Assembly (NCBI RefSeq): GCF_000276665.1
Contig: NW_004955476.1
Span: 8,563,347 to 8,627,346 of the forward strand
Reading direction: 5' to 3'
Source of the DNA: Chinchilla lanigera
Lineage: Eukaryota; Chordata; Mammalia; Rodentia; Chinchillidae
Length of the DNA: 64,000 bases
Part shown: in pieces, positions 47,066-60,634 of the stretch
Layout: every line of letters starts with the position of its first letter
Numbering within the stretch: the first letter of the stretch is position 1
Position numbers and translations under genes: made by a program
Notes under the pieces: model-generated
Told to the model about the DNA's origin: nothing
The model's input: only the letters and a program-made list of their open reading frames with translations
The model's database searches: none

Positions 47066-50000
47066 TCTACATAACATGATGTCATATTTCTATATTATAT
47101 TTTCTGGTTAGGTGAAGAAAATTCTGGCATATGTCCTCCTTTAAGGAACTTCTGAGTGAACCACGAAGAATATTTGGACATCCATGACTATCAGTTTTTT
47201 GCAGAAACTGTAAATAAATACATGACCTTCCATCTCCCATTTTTACTATGTTAAAAAAAAAACCTCGAAATCATTTCCTGCATCACAGAGAACAAAAGAA
47301 CAACTCAACAGTATGCCTAACCAGCTTCACATATTAGATACGTGTTGGCTAATTTCGGCTAGTGTACATCTTCAGGTTTGCAAATACTCTCATCAAAAAC
47401 TGTATAGGAAAAAAGCCTTATTTTTAAGAAACCAGATACAACGATTACACTTGCATTTTATATATAGAATATCCTGTTTGTAAGGCACAAGGATAGTTGC
47501 ACTTTGCTAACATTTAAAAAAAAAAAACTTCCACAAAATGATTTTATAGTTAAAGGTATTTCCCTGACGGAATAGACAGAAATTGAAAAATCTCCCAACT
47601 TGAAAAGAACGCAGGACGCATTTGATTCTAATGGCTCAATGAAGCAGAACTGAGTCCACGGCTTTGTGATGCCAGGCGTCCAACTCGGCTGGCTGGTTTT
47701 TTTTTGTTTCCCTCCGAGTTGACCAATTGTTTTGGTTTCAAGCAGAAGCAACTTCATTAAAGACAACGTTCATTTGGCTGCATGAACACTCGGCACCAGG
47801 AACGCTAACATCAGTTCTGGAACAGTCAGAACACAAACCAGGTGGTTCCTAAGACACAGCTCGTAGTTGAGAAAGCTGGTGGGAGATAGCTAAAATGTTA
47901 TTTCAACTACATTTCAAGCATGGGAGCTTTAATTCCAAGGGACAGAAATCAGACATTGTCTTGAAAACAAACAGAGGCCTGAAGAAGGGTGTTCTGAATC
48001 TGATCGATGCAAATAGACAGTACCCCAGAAAAAAACTCTAGTTTGCCTCAAGCTCTCCCCCTTGGACCCTCTGAGTGATGCAGTCCCATTGTGCTTGCCT
48101 AGGGAACAATGTCCACAAAAGACCAACCTTCTTTACTTTTATTCAAGAAGGAAACCTAAGTCTTTACTAAAGTCAGAATTTATAGCTACACCATCAACAG
48201 CACTTATATCTTTCCCAAAGAGAAAAATACAAATGATTGTTTTTAATGTTTTCATGGGGCAGAAGAATGATAGTCCTGGAACTCCTACTTTGAAATAAAA
48301 ATATGATTATTCTTTATTATTTTACAGATGTTTATTTCAGTGAAATGTATTTTCCCCTTTCTCTGTCTCTGTCTCTCCTTTTTCTCTGTCTCTCCCTCTC
48401 TTCCCCTCACCCTAGTTTAATCACACTCTATTAAACTATTAAATGGAAGAATTATAATTCTGTGGCTAAAAGGAGGAAGGACTTTTTCATCTAATGCCCT
48501 CTGCTATTTGAAAACATTGCCTATTGCTACTACTCTTGCAAAAATCATTTAAAATGGCCTGCTGAATTCGGGGCCACTTACTACACAATTTATACAGAAG
48601 TTATTACACAGAATAAAGCATGTTTTTTTAAAAAACGAGACAAATTTTACAGAAGATAAGCATTACTGAAGCACACTAGCCTGCCAATTCCCTCTTTAAG
48701 GTGAAACTAGACCTGGTCACACATATAGATTCTGTGAAGGAGCAGAAAACAGCAGTAATACTAAGCAAGAACCTTGATTGTTTAGAAAAGAAAAAAACCA
48801 AGTCTTTCCGCATCTCAAAAATCGTTGTATCTGGACTGCGAATCTCTGAAGTTTTAGTGCAGCTACTGATCAGATATGTAGCACAGCCAGTGGAAGCCTG
48901 AGCTTAACAAACATCTGTTGAAAGAATAACTGGGTGAAGGAAAAGGAGTTTATGAATCCCTTTTCCTTCTAATTTTAACCTGGGGAAAGGAACCAAGAAA
49001 GAGCACCTAAATTAAAGGTGTACCTGCCCCGATCCCACGCAGCCTTAGCAGCCTGTGCATTGTCACACTGAAACTCTTCAGCGTCTTTAAATTTCAGGCC
49101 CTCCATCAGGGTGAAATCAGTCACACGAGGGCCAACCTAAAAATAGACTCAGGCCAGCGCGAGGACTGCATGCAGCTTGCCCGCAGCATCAGCTCCTCCT
49201 TGCCAGCTGTGAATGGAAATCTCAGGTGATGCCTTAGGCTGTGGAGACATTTCCCCTTAAACCATAAATGCAAGCCCAGAAATGTAACAGCCCAAGATTC
49301 ACTCTGGTTGCCTAAGAAATAATGCAAGAGACATTTTAAAAGTTGGTAAATCAACCGCTTTGCCTGGGAATGCAAATGGGGATGCTGCGTCAAACAGCAT
49401 GTCTGTACATCCAACAGGAGTCAAAACCGCCCTTAATTTTCTTGATTCAACTGCTAATAACAACAGTTGCATCAGAGCAGATTTTTGCTATTATGCTCCC
49501 AGGCCATTCCACACTGGGGTTGTTTCTACACAGTAATAAAGCATCTGGGTGAAAAATGGGAAAAACACAACTAATCACCCAGCTGTTTCTAAAATCCCAG
49601 CTGTTCGGTAATAGGCAGAAAATAGCTGGCATAATAACAGAACATGAGAGACCCACATCGCAGGTGCCTGCAGCCACTCTCCGGGTGCGCGTGGCTGTGA
49701 CCTGATTTATAAACCGGCGAGATGCCGTCTACCTGGAACACACAGAAAATGCTCTCCCTGAGAAATCTGTGAGCTGGGATCAGCAGCAGCTTTCTGGATC
49801 CAGGCTTCTGCTGAGGAAAAAGCAAGTGTGATGAGGTAGTGTGCTCGGGAAGAGGGAGAGCCAGGCGTTTTATACGTCTGTCTCTGCAGTCTCAAAAACA
49901 AAAACCAAAAAACAGAAACCTAGCCTCACCCGGGGATGGAGAGACTGTAAAGAAAAGCAGGAAGGAGATCTCTGAATACTCTGGGCCATGAATATTCGGT

Positions 50001-50884
50001 CTGAATTTACATTAGCATAGTCTACTTTGAATTTCGGCCCCACGTCTCTTCAGAGAGGCTAGAAAATTTTTAAAAGTCAGGAATCTTATCTAATCTCTCT
50101 TGCAAAGCATCTAACACAGCCACAGTTTTTCATAACCGAATGGGAGTGGGAGAGATGCTTCCTCCGGCATGGAATTGTCACCTATTTCAGCACTGAGGGC
50201 AGGATTCACCCAGGCAATACTTAAGTGATCTCTGACTGTGGACGTACACAAAGGAAACAGCAATTCCTGAACAGAAACAATCCCAGCCAGGTTCTAGTCA
50301 ATCCCTTGAGAGAGTAAAAATAGCTGGTGTTGCCAGATGATTCACACCTCGGTGTACTGTACGTCGCCTCATCCTTATCGAATCTAACCCTCTCTTTCTC
50401 CTCGGGTTCTCACACTGCCTTGCAGCCTGTGAAGCCTGTGGATTCTAGTAGTGAAACGACACCTCCTCTTCTTGTAGAGGAGAAGCAGCCACCACCCGCA
50501 GCAGTTACATCAGCAAGGTGCATATGACAGCAGCCTTCTAATTAGGCTGCACAAATTTTATGACTTTCTCCCTCCTCCCAACCTTGCACACCAACAACAA
50601 CCAACGCAAACAGATTGAGTGCCTCTGTGTTCCTGACATTCCTCCTCGGGGCTGCTATGGGTTTGCCTCATTGAGTCTTAATTTTAATGTACCACTCTGC
50701 TGGACCTGTGAAAGGGGTGGGGGACTCTCCCTTTGAAATGTAAGCGCTCACGTGGGGATCTCCTAAAGACAGGAAAAGCCCCTTACTCAGAAGTGGGGAG
50801 TTTCATCCTCGGTCAGACACATAGCCATCAGTTCTATGGTTCTGTTAGGTGAGTATCCACAAAGATAAAAGCAAAGAGAATCGG

Positions 50885-50983
50885 GGCTGGGGATTTGGCT
50901 CAGCGGCAAAAAGCGCCTGCCTGGCAAGCGCAAGGTCGTGAGTTCCGTTCCCGGTACCGGAGAAAAACCAAAAAAAAAAAAAA
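50885..50983 (+). mobile_element. ID SINE, full length
   Basis: GGCTGGGGATTTGGCTCAGC with A box TGGCTCAGCGG (50896-50906), GCCTGCCTGGCAAGCGCAAG, GTCGTGAGTTCCGTTCCC, GGTACCGGAGAAAAACC and an A13 tail. It is flanked by a perfect 14-bp target-site duplication GCAAAGAGAATCGG (50871-50884 and 50984-50997). One A-box base and one spacer A differ from the other full copies. Confidence 0.98.
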
Positions 50984-50997
50984 GCAAAGAGAATCGG

Positions 50998-53900
50998 AAC
51001 ACTGGGACATGCCCGCACATAAACTTCCTCTAAGAGATCCACTCAGCTTCCTGGATTTCCTGGGTTAGCAAGACTGACATTACAAATGCAGCAGTTTTTG
51101 GATGACCCAGGCCTTTTCAACATCAGATTAATGACTGATGTCAGCCATAACTCCTTGCTCCTCCCACCTACCTCCCAGTTAGCTGGCTCTAGTCCTGGAT
51201 CCTGCTTAGGCTCTGTTACCCCTGCAGGAAAAAATAAATATCTGTTTGCTGCCTTCTCATAGACAGCATCCGTCCTGGAGGACACAGGCCGAAAGTTCTG
51301 AGAATCTTTCTAGGAACAGGGGCAGAAAACCTGCTTCTAATGGACCTGCTCATTTAGGTCGATTCTGACATGCACAGAGGCCATCCCTGTATTGCATTAC
51401 TCATTGGCTAAAATCTACTTCCAAACTGATCATCAGCAAATGCTGGGAGAAAAAGCAACCTATCAAGTAGTCTTGTTATCTGTTATTCAATTTGTAGCCA
51501 AGCTTTTCACTTAATCTGCTAGAAGATGAAGTATTTATGTAAGATTCACCCGTTTGAACATAATGTGGAAAAGTCAGGAAAAGAGAGGGAAACCAGACTC
51601 TATTACCATCTCCACAAACCTGAGTATCTGAATCATTATTTATGGGATAAATCTCTCTCCAAATAAACGGCTCTGAATATAGATTGCAATCTCCAAACCT
51701 CATATTAATTTCTTGAAATATTTAACTAGACATACACCTAAAGCTAATAAGTGTGATGCTTCAAATCTCTGCTTTTACCAAATGTCGTTTTAATAACTTT
51801 TAGGCAACTCACCCTAAAATTAAAAATCTTTCCCTACAGTAACACCAACAGTGACACGAACCAAGAATGGCGAGCGAATAAATAAATATAAATGCTAAGG
51901 CATTCCCTGGAGAGTCTCTCATCTCTTGACAGAGTTCAGTGCAGTGGGATCTTCATTAATTATTTCCTACTCAGCCTGGTAGCAAATGAATGTCTCACTT
52001 GGATCATGATCCTCACCAATTCAAACAGACAGAAAAGACTCACTCAGGTGCTATCAACGCGATTAGTGTTCTTTGGGGAAAACATCAATCCATTCAGGTA
52101 CAGATGTACCCCGCTTATACACAGCACAGCATGCATCCTCTGTTAACTAGTGTGGCCCCCACCCTGGAAGAGGCTCATTTCCGGCTCCAGGAGAGAAGCT
52201 GTTTCCAACTTCTCTATGGCTTTGTATGTGAGTGCTCAAAAAGATATCAGAGTATGTATCAAAACCAGCATAAAACTTTTTGGGGTTATAATTAAACCTG
52301 AGACAATGCAGGAAGTCACAACGTACCACCAGGAAGAGAAAGATAAAGGTTTTAGGTTAGTCTGTGTCAAAGGGAGCCATCGTAGAGCTACAGGTCACAC
52401 GGTTCAGTTTCCATTCTACATCCATTTTTACATAGCAGACATAACAGACATGAAACAAAATAGAGTGAGCATCTGGAAATATCTGACAAAGCACACAAAT
52501 TAACCCTTTCTACTGAGAATGAAATTCTACATACCCTTGTCCCATGGACTGTCTAATAGTATTACAGCTCTGTGACATAAAAATCCAACTTAACGTGAAG
52601 ACTTTTTCAGTCTGCAAGTAACACCATTTCTCCAAAAAACACATGCATTCAGCTACTCATGAAAGTCCTACACTTTCGCTTTTCTTCCTGTTTCGATGTG
52701 TTAAACTAGTGCTGGCGAACCTGTGCCATGCGCACCACAACTGTCTATTTCACTGAAAGCCTTGAAAGGTTCTCTGTCACTGCCTTAGACCGTTATTGCT
52801 TAGACAAGTCTTTTGCCAGAATGACGGCAAAATAAGAAATACACAATATATGCGAAAACAGGAATATATTACAGCTCTTTTTAAACAAATATCATTACTT
52901 GGCTCAACGCCGGCCCAGCTTTAGTGGATGCCCATGGGGGTCACCTACACGACCACTTTGACTAGTTTACAAGGTGGCTGACCCTCAAAAGCCCACGATT
53001 TAAGAAACGGAGGATTAAAAATGCCTTCATCCTCTGTGGCTTTGAAAATCCACCCTCGATCTACAGACTTATGAAAATACACTCCAAGTGCATTTCAATA
53101 CAATGCTAATACCTGGAAAGAAGTAACATATATTCTGTAGTTATTAGCAGTTCTCAATAAATACTATTAAAACTAAGGCTCAGGAGGGTTGCACTTCTGT
53201 TATATTTCCAGACAACATTCACTTATACATTCACTCACCAGCTTGTTTCTGCCTTCTCACCTCTTGGTGCCTTCTGCTGGTGGCGAGGCACCAGGACAAA
53301 GGCCTCCCTAAGGCCTTCGTATCTAGTTCTCACGAACATGAGCTGTTGGAGCCTCAGTCTTAGCTTCCCAGTTCAGTTTCACTGAGCTTCTAGCTCTGGA
53401 GTTTCTGTGGTTTGTGTGAACTATATCACTTTCCTTTTTTATGATTTGTGCATTCCCTCTGCTGGCTATATAACAGGAGATAGTAGCATTCTGAGCCTGA
53501 GCAACAGCAGACGCAGATAAGACACCGGATACCAGAACTCTCCCCAGTAGATCTTTTGCAGGTGAGGAACCAACTCATTTAGTGCCAGGTACTCTCATGA
53601 CTAAGTCTCCTTCCAAGACCCCACTGAAAACAAACGAATCATCAGGCACCAGCACTGTGACCAGTGGGTTGGGAGATATCCTCTCCAAGACCATGACAAG
53701 AGGACGAGCACGCTATTTGCCCCAAACATCTATTCTGATGCCTCAGACCTGCAGGGGATGCTTGAGCCCCAGGGAGGGTTTCTGCTCCTTAACACACACC
53801 GTGATTTTAAAGCAACAAACTCATGCTGTGGGAAAGGTGATTTACCCATAAATAAGATGACCGTATTTTCTGAACTTCAAGTTAGGCCATATGGCTTGAT

Positions 53901-56900
53901 GTGTATTAGCATACTTTTACAAAGAAGCTACTGTGAGAAATTGGGACTGCTATGGAAACAGAGAACCAAGCCAGAAATAAAACTCCGAGCACAATCCTAA
54001 TCTTCATTTGCTTTTCAGAAATACATATTCCCATTTCCTGCAAAAACAGCACCGGTTCCTCCCATCTCAAACACAACGCGCTCCCTCGCCTTGCTGCACA
54101 CGGTAGCAGATTCCCGTCCTAGCACAGGGATTGTCTGCTAACCTGTGGCGGTGGCTACAAAGTCCTGGAAAATCCTGTCCTTAGATCAAATTTCTTTTCA
54201 GGCAGGAAAACCAAGAAGTACCTTTTGTCCATATCACATGTCCCTTGCAGAATTCAGAGTGACTTTTGGGTCAAGAAGATTTCCTGGAAGAGGCCCTTGT
54301 GTCACTGAATGACAACCCGTAATCATCCTAAACTGTATCAATAAAAAAAAAAAAAAAACATAAAGAGGGATGTTACCGTCTGCACCCTGCACATGAGCAC
54401 ACCAGCACAGGTTCACTTCAAAACGTAAATGGCACCCGAAGTCTTCCTTTACCCGCTAAGAGCCGCAATGTTAACGTTCCACATCCATGAAAGTCCTGGA
54501 AATTGATCAGGAACACCACCATTTCTGACTCTGTTGGGAAGTGGGAATGCTCCTGTTATTATTCCAATGCAATTAAAAATAATTTTCTATGTATTGATGT
54601 AGGCTTTTTAAAAATTAGGAAATTACATGTCTTAATTCCGAGTATTTTCTTTAGGTATACCCTATTCATATACTGAGTTCCATTTCAATGCATGCTGAAT
54701 GAGGAGATTTTCACAAAGCTGCCATGATCCTGTTTGGAGAAAATCTGACAAGCAATGCCACAGCAGTTGTGAAAAGCTGTATGTGTATAGGCAGTTCGCC
54801 AGTGTAGGTCCTGGAACTCTGTTTACTGACAACATGGCACTACGACAAAGTAAGAAATCAAAAGGTTTACTTACCAACTTTCACCACAAGTATTCAACTG
54901 GAGACAGAGGAGTTAGTTTTTGTTAAGTGAATGAATTCTCTTTAGATATCAGGATAAATAGCTTCAAAATACATCTTATTCATTCAGCTTAATTTACATT
55001 CTAAAAACCTCAAACTCCTGATACTGCAGTTAACCTATCAGTGAGATTTTAAAACCATTATGCTCTTAACACTGAACTAAAAAAAAAAGAAAAAAAAATC
55101 CAGGCTGCTATGACTTGAAAGATACTCAGGAAATATAAAGAAAGTATAATACTTTAAGTCCCCAGGAAAAATCTTGGCACTAGAAGAGAGAAAGTAATAA
55201 TGTAGCCCAATATCCTGGATTTACAGAGGGGGCGAGAGAGAGGAGGAAGACAGACAGGAAGACAAGAGAAGGGAATGGAAAGGAAGGGAGGGAAAAAGAA
55301 AAAGAGAAGCGTGCCCTGAGACTCGATAAAAGGATCCACACAAAGCTGGTAACAGCTCTTGACTCCCTGGGTCAGCTGTCATTCTCCTGGGAACTACTAA
55401 TGCCCTTCCACAGGAATCAAAAGGATTATTTATTCCTCCTCTCATCCTCATAACTGTTAGGCCTAAGTGTTTCCTCATCAGGCATCTGCAGAGAAGAACA
55501 ATGCATCTTCCTTTGGAACAGTCTGCTGAGGATGGCCCTCAGATAGTGCGCTTTGGGTAATGCTACCACCGGAAAGCAGCTCTATGTCCCAGATCCCAAG
55601 AATTCTGATCTCTACATGGGGTCATTTCTCTTTTCTCTTACAACACACCAGTATGGTGGATCTAAGATCCAGTTTCCTAAATCAGCTACACAGACTGACT
55701 GGAAGCATTTTCCTTAGTATAAAATTTTCACAAATGATTCTAAAGCACTTTGCCGAGCTTCAACTTGGAAAAAATGCTATAAATTCACAGCTGCACTGAA
55801 CGTCCTGCTTTCACACCTTCTCTGTAAGAGAAGTGTTGCATGCAAAGTGTCCCTATGCAATTCTTGAGGCTTAAGAGCTTTCTCTTAGTGTAGAAGCAAG
55901 ATCCAGATGCCCTAAAATAAATGCTTCCTGCAGGGAGGGGAGAAACACACTTTTAGTGACAGCCTAGTAGTATTTAGCCTGAAAGCCCATGATCAGCACT
56001 GCTGACCTTTTTACCGTAAAAAAACCACGTGAGATTAAATCAAACCCTAGGATCCCTAAATTATGCTATTTCCTGAATTCTCAGCAACATCAATGTAACA
56101 TGTATCAGCAAATAAATTTAACTTTTCAGAGCTAAAAAGGAAGTTATATAAACAATGAAATTCAGTACATCTTTCCTTCACAACATAGCCAAATCACAGT
56201 CACTGCTATTACAGAATGTTCAATAAACATCATTAACTAGAGAACCCTTATTTTAAGATATAATCGGATCTAGGTGGGGATAGCATAAGAAACATGGTCT
56301 CTTGTCTACAGACATCCCTGAGATCTTACACCCAAAGAAGAAACTCCAGTAATTAGTCGGGGATTGGCTAGTTTGTATCTGAAAATCAATATTGTGCAAG
56401 GACAACATTAACAAAACAATTCATTATTTTTACAGTCTCCTGACAGACTACATGAAACTCACGAGTCCTTACTACCTCTTTCTCCAAGAGAAAGTTAAAT
56501 AATTTAGGTCAGACATGTACATGAAAGTCAAGATTTTAGACATTTTGGATTTTACGTGTTCGTGTTTATTCTCCATCACCATGTCACGTGACATGCTTTA
56601 TGTGCCTTCCTTTTCACGAATGAGGCCATTTGAGTGCAGAAACGGTACGTGCCTTTGCCATAGCACTAGGGATGAACCTAAATAGCCTTATCCTGAGGTA
56701 ACACTCGTTACGTTTTTGCTCTGAACCCTAAACATGTTAAAACGTCGTCTTTGGAGTCATGGTCACAGCTGACCTGTGCTTGCTTTGTCCAGTCTACTGT
56801 CCACTGTTGATCTCGCTCTCCATATTCAGTCAGCCCCACTGCTTGCTGCCTTCCATTCTCCAAATGGTGCCCTAGAAAAGTGTTTCCCTACGGGTGAAGA

Positions 56901-57494
56901 TGAAAGGGCAAGGCTAGGAGAAGGGTGTACATTAACTTTTCACCTTAAAACTTAATTCATTCAAATTTTAAATGCCATTAAAGAAGGGGAAAGATTGACC
57001 ACATGATGGTCCCGATTGAAAAACCTTGACCAAAGCAATTTCAGATCTTTTATAATTTTCTTTTCACAGTATCAGAGTGCACCCTGTATAGAGATAACCT
57101 ACTTGGTATTTGGGGGGGTTTACCAAGCTCAACACAACCATTTTGTAGAGGACCAAAGTTCATTAAAAAATTAAAAAGTAAGGGCTCTTGTGGAAGTAGG
57201 TTGAGTTTGCTAACTTTTATCTTATTAGGAGTCAGTAGTGCAAGGTAAATTACTAGTTTTTTCCTCACACTTTGGAACACCTTGTTGTGAATCAAATGCT
57301 GTTATGTGTGTCACAAAATCCTTTAATGAAGATGGCTATGACTGTGATGGGGAAACCAGGTGATTTGAGACAATGCTTCCTTACATGCAGTTTAGTAAGG
57401 AGAATGCTAAACTTGGAGGTGAATCCTCATATTCTGCTGTTCTACAGTGCACTCAAAAGAATAAACTTAATGAATCTGGCATTTTTGTTGCACA
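50998..57494. other. Gene-free DNA between the desert and the KCNA4 3' end
   Basis: No gene or well-supported repeat. A weak hAT-terminus likeness lies near 52710-52745 (TGGCGAACCTGTGCCATGCG). Purine-rich at 55226-55310; A16 at 54343-54358. Chance open frames reach 117 codons (52150-52503) without domain character. A further minus-strand AATAAA lies near 56565 and could end a longer KCNA4 transcript. Confidence 0.5.
54343..54358. repeat. A16 homopolymer
   Basis: Sixteen consecutive A following ATCAAT; no recognisable retroelement body. Confidence 0.96.
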
Positions 57495-58672
57495 TTTAAT
57501 AGAAAAAGATCTGAAGCCACAGTCACTGTAGCTGCTGGGCATCGTATTTCTTCGAGAATTCTTTCAGTGCATGCATTAACTTTGGTTAAGTTATTCTGGA
57601 CTTAAGAGGCAGAAGAATATTTAAAATAGTATGGTTTCTGAAGCATCAATGTAACAGACCAATTTCAAAAGATTCAGTTACTAAATTTTACTTCACAGTC
57701 CCTTTGTGCATCAGTTAGGTTTCAAAATAGGAGAGAATCGTGTGCTGTTACTTGTGTGGTCATCAGTCTCACACAAAGAAAAGGAGAGAGGAATGAAATA
57801 AGACTAAGAAATTATTCTTCCAATGATTGTCATTGAACTGTTACATTAGTAAACATTCACAGTATGAAGTGTCTCTCAATCTTCAGCATATAAAGGAGTG
57901 CAAAGAGAAACGAATTTCAGTCCTGTTACCTGGGAACAACACCCGTTACATTTTCTCCAGTTCCATCTTTTCCATAATGTTAGGCATTTGTTGTCATCGC
58001 TTCCCAAAATTAATAATAAAATATAATCAATTTCTGAAGGCCCCTGCAGCCTTTTTAAAAGTTAATTTCCAGTCAAAAATAAACTTTAATTAAATCCAAG
58101 ATAAAATTGTGACCTATATTCTGTTAAATAATTTACTTTCTCTTTTTTGTACACAATAACTCTTACAATTTTTAAAAAACAACTACAGAATCCAAAGACA
58201 CTGGAGATGCTATTAAAGCACTGGTACACGACTGCTCAGATTCATTAGTTCTTACATAGTAAATACTTCAAAATGCCAACTGGCCTTGTCACTGCACGAC
58301 TACCAACAACGTTGACAATTTACTTACACATACACACATAGGCACACACCCTCACACACACACACAACTTTCTCTCTCTCCGTGGAACCAGCTTTACTAT
58401 TAACATCTCTTTCAGTTCATGTGCAAAATTCTTGCATTCTAATAAAAAATATAAAGATAGATTTGCTCCTATTTAAGCCTCCCTCTTCTCCAAGATGTTT
58501 CATTTATTTGACATGTGATACAAGTTTAGTAACAATTATGCCACGTATTACCATTCCATGGCTACTACCGTATGCATTGGACTCATTTGCATATTTCATT
58601 TTCATAACTGCACTGTCTATGCATAAATATATTTGGAGATGCCAGGGGGCCGTGGCTGGTGGAGAGAGCCAT
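57495..58672 (-). other. KCNA4: Probable KCNA4 3' untranslated region
   Basis: AT-rich sequence directly after the KCNA4 stop with no open frame of note on the coding strand. Poly(A) signals on the minus strand: AATAAA at 58503-58508 (about 165 nt after the stop), ATTAAA at 58085-58090 and ATTAAA at 57495-57500; a further AATAAA lies near 56565. I recall a 3'UTR of about 1 kb and two transcript sizes for mouse Kv1.4, so use of more than one site would not surprise. The lower boundary is set at the 57495 signal and is uncertain. Confidence 0.4.
58325..58382. repeat. Impure (CA)n/(TC)n microsatellite in the KCNA4 3'UTR region
   Basis: Plus-strand ACACATACACACATAGGC, then CACACA runs, then TCTCTCTCTC; the transcript would carry GAGAGA followed by a broken UGUGUG run about 300 nt after the stop. 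GU-rich runs can bind CELF/TDP-43-type proteins; no function is shown here. Confidence 0.85.
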
Positions 58673-60634
58673 TCACACATCGGTCTCCACAGCCTTTGCG
58701 TTGGAACAGTTGTTCTTATCTGCCTCGCTGTCTTCGCCCCTCCCCTGACACTGCTCGTCCTTCCCACACAGGGACTCCTTCACCCCTTCCTCCATCTCCA
58801 GATACTCAGACTTGTCCCCCAGGGAGGAAGAGGTGGAGCTTCGAAACTTCTTGAGCAAATTGGAAGGGAGGTACGGGCAGCTGACTGCATTCTGTGTCAG
58901 CTGCGTCTGTTCCTCATTTTCAGTCTCTCTGTGGTAGAAATAGTTGAAGTTAGAGACGATCACTGGCACTGGCAAAGCAATGGTTAGGACACCCGCAATG
59001 GCACACAGGGACCCCACGATCTTGCCCCCCACCGTGATGGGCTTCATGTCCCCATAGCCCACAGTTGTCATGGTGACCACAGCCCACCAGAACGCATCGG
59101 GGATGCTTTGGAAATGGGTGGTGGGCTCATCCGCCTCTGCGAAATACACAGCACTGGAGAAGAGGATGACCCCGATGAAGAGGAAGAAGATGAGAAGGCC
59201 CAGCTCGCGCATGCTGGCTCGGAGTGTGTGGCCCAGGATCTGCAAGCCTTTGGAGTGTCTGGAGAGCTTGAAGATACGGAACACGCGGACCAGACGGATG
59301 ATCCTGAGGATGGCAAAGGACATGGCCTGCTGCTGCTGCCCGTTGCTGCCCTCCTGCTGCTGGGCCAGATCCGTGCCCAGGGTGATGAAGTAAGGCAAGA
59401 TGGAGACGATGTCAATGATGTTCATGATGTTTTTGAAGAAGAGGGCTTGGCTGGGACAGGCAAAGCAGCGGACCACAAACTCAAAGGAAAACCACACAAT
59501 GCACACGGTCTCCACAATGAAGAAGGGATCGTTGAAGATTGTGTGCCCCGAGTTCTCCAGGCGGGGCACCGAGGTGTCATTCATGGACCCGCTGTGCCCA
59601 CCGGCACTCAGCGCCATGACCAGGTCCCTGTCGTCCCTGAACTCGGGCAAGGTCTCCAGGCAAAAGATGACGATGGAGATCAAAATGACCAGGACTGACA
59701 CAATGGCGATGCCCCTGGCGGGACTGGAGCTCTCCGGATACTCGAAGAGGAGCCAGACCTGCTTTTTGAACTCATTCTCTGGCAGGGCCCTGTCCTCCTC
59801 TTCCCTTACGAACCCTTCATCCTCTCGGAACTTGAGTAGGGCCTCCTCGCCCAGCTGGTAGAACTTCACCTCCTCAGTGAAGATGTCGAAGGGCACATTG
59901 ACTGGCCTCTTCAGGCGCCCTCCCGACTGGTAATAATACAAGATGGCATCAAAGCTGGGCCTGTTCCTGTCAAAAAAATACTCGTTGCGCAAAGGGTCAA
60001 AGTACTGAGTCCTCTTCTCAGGGTCCCCCAGCAGAGTCTCTGGAAACTGGGCCAAGGTTTTCATCTGGGTCTCGAAGCGCAGGCCGGACACGTTGATGAC
60101 CACACGCTCACAGCAGTCACTATAGCGGACCGAGCTGTAGCCGCCACCACCACCATCCTCCTGGGGCAGCAGGTCCGTGTAGGAACACTCGTCGCCATGG
60201 TCCTCCTCGCTGTAGTAGAACCTCCCCTCCTCCTCCTCTTCCTCCTCTTCTTCCTCCTCGTCCTCCTCCTCACTCAACTCCCTCAGGATCTTCTCCTCAG
60301 AGCCACTGGGCATCAGATCAGAGCAGTGAGGGAAGCTGCCCTGCCGGTGGTGGACTTTCTTCTTCTCGGGCCGCTGTCGCTTCCTCCTTCGACTACCACG
60401 GCCGCCCTGAGGCTCATGGGAGGTGCAGGCGCCCCGGGTCTGGTGGTGGTGGTGGGACCCCCCAGATCCTCCACTGCCTTCCACAGCAGCAGTGGCTGCT
60501 GCGACAGCCGCAGCCGCAGCGGCCCTGGAGTGGGCCAGCCTCTCGCGTTCCCGGGCCCGGGCCTGGGCCGCGTACCCATAAGGCATGTGACTGTTGCACC
60601 CTGAGCTCTCCGCACTCACCATTGCGACCTCCAT
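58673..60634 (-). CDS. KCNA4: KCNA4 / Kv1.4, A-type voltage-gated potassium channel alpha subunit, complete
   Basis: The product forms tetrameric, fast-inactivating (A-type) K+ channels in the plasma membrane of neurons and heart muscle. It has 653 residues, the length I recall for human Kv1.4, and is uninterrupted in one exon, as usual for Kv1 genes. Seen in order: an N-terminal inactivation ball (residues 1-37, with Cys13, the redox-sensitive position in this family); an Ala-rich run (38-50); a basic stretch (81-93); an acidic run with 11 consecutive Glu (126-136); the T1 tetramerisation domain (about 174-275); S1 (305-326); the S1-S2 loop with an N-glycosylation sequon NDT at 352; S2 (371-391); S3 (402-420); S4 with Arg 444/447/450/453 and Lys456; S5 (476-497); selectivity filter TTVGYG (523-528); S6 with the PVP hinge (555-557); and C-terminal ETDV, a PDZ ligand. 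The ATG lies in GCCACCACCATGG, a strong Kozak context. The frame stays open 33 codons further upstream but has no ATG there, only a TTG at 60733. Confidence 0.98.
   Translation of the reverse strand: MEVAMVSAESSGCNSHMPYGYAAQARARERERLAHSRAAAAAAVAAATAAVEGSGGSGGSHHHHQTRGACTSHEPQGGRGSRRRKRQRPEKKKVHHRQGSFPHCSDLMPSGSEEKILRELSEEEDEEEEEEEEEEEGRFYYSEEDHGDECSYTDLLPQEDGGGGGYSSVRYSDCCERVVINVSGLRFETQMKTLAQFPETLLGDPEKRTQYFDPLRNEYFFDRNRPSFDAILYYYQSGGRLKRPVNVPFDIFTEEVKFYQLGEEALLKFREDEGFVREEEDRALPENEFKKQVWLLFEYPESSSPARGIAIVSVLVILISIVIFCLETLPEFRDDRDLVMALSAGGHSGSMNDTSVPRLENSGHTIFNDPFFIVETVCIVWFSFEFVVRCFACPSQALFFKNIMNIIDIVSILPYFITLGTDLAQQQEGSNGQQQQAMSFAILRIIRLVRVFRIFKLSRHSKGLQILGHTLRASMRELGLLIFFLFIGVILFSSAVYFAEADEPTTHFQSIPDAFWWAVVTMTTVGYGDMKPITVGGKIVGSLCAIAGVLTIALPVPVIVSNFNYFYHRETENEEQTQLTQNAVSCPYLPSNLLKKFRSSTSSSLGDKSEYLEMEEGVKESLCGKDEQCQGRGEDSEADKNNCSNAKAVETDV

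Larger units (their letters stand above)
41131..50870. other. Gene-free AT-rich intergenic DNA
   Basis: A repeated pair of unassigned segments (41641-41840, 42890-43090), a MIR, an A35 run and an AT-rich patch are listed separately. 43100-46890 and 47100-50870 show no recognisable gene or named repeat except a C/T-rich patch at about 48350-48415 and a possible L2 tail near 48830-48940. Open frames of up to 126 codons have no domain character. Confidence 0.55.

Noticed and set aside
50896..50950. tRNA gene based on A and B boxes
   Set aside because: Part of an ID SINE with A tail and target-site duplication; the body does not fold as a tRNA with an intact anticodon arm as far as I can see.
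52150..52503. 117-codon plus-strand open frame
   Set aside because: No recognisable family and overlapping frames on both strands of similar length.
1..57494. A hidden novel multi-gene system in the desert
   Set aside because: Read on both strands; all longer frames are explained by repeats or chance, and no conserved motif clusters or operon-like order appear.
58382..58987. 201-codon plus-strand open frame across the KCNA4 3' end
   Set aside because: Half lies in the AT-rich 3'UTR and half is the antisense of the channel C-terminus; composition is accidental.
59108..59698. 196-codon plus-strand open frame antisense to KCNA4
   Set aside because: It mirrors the strongly constrained KCNA4 coding frame on the opposite strand; no domain and no independent signals.
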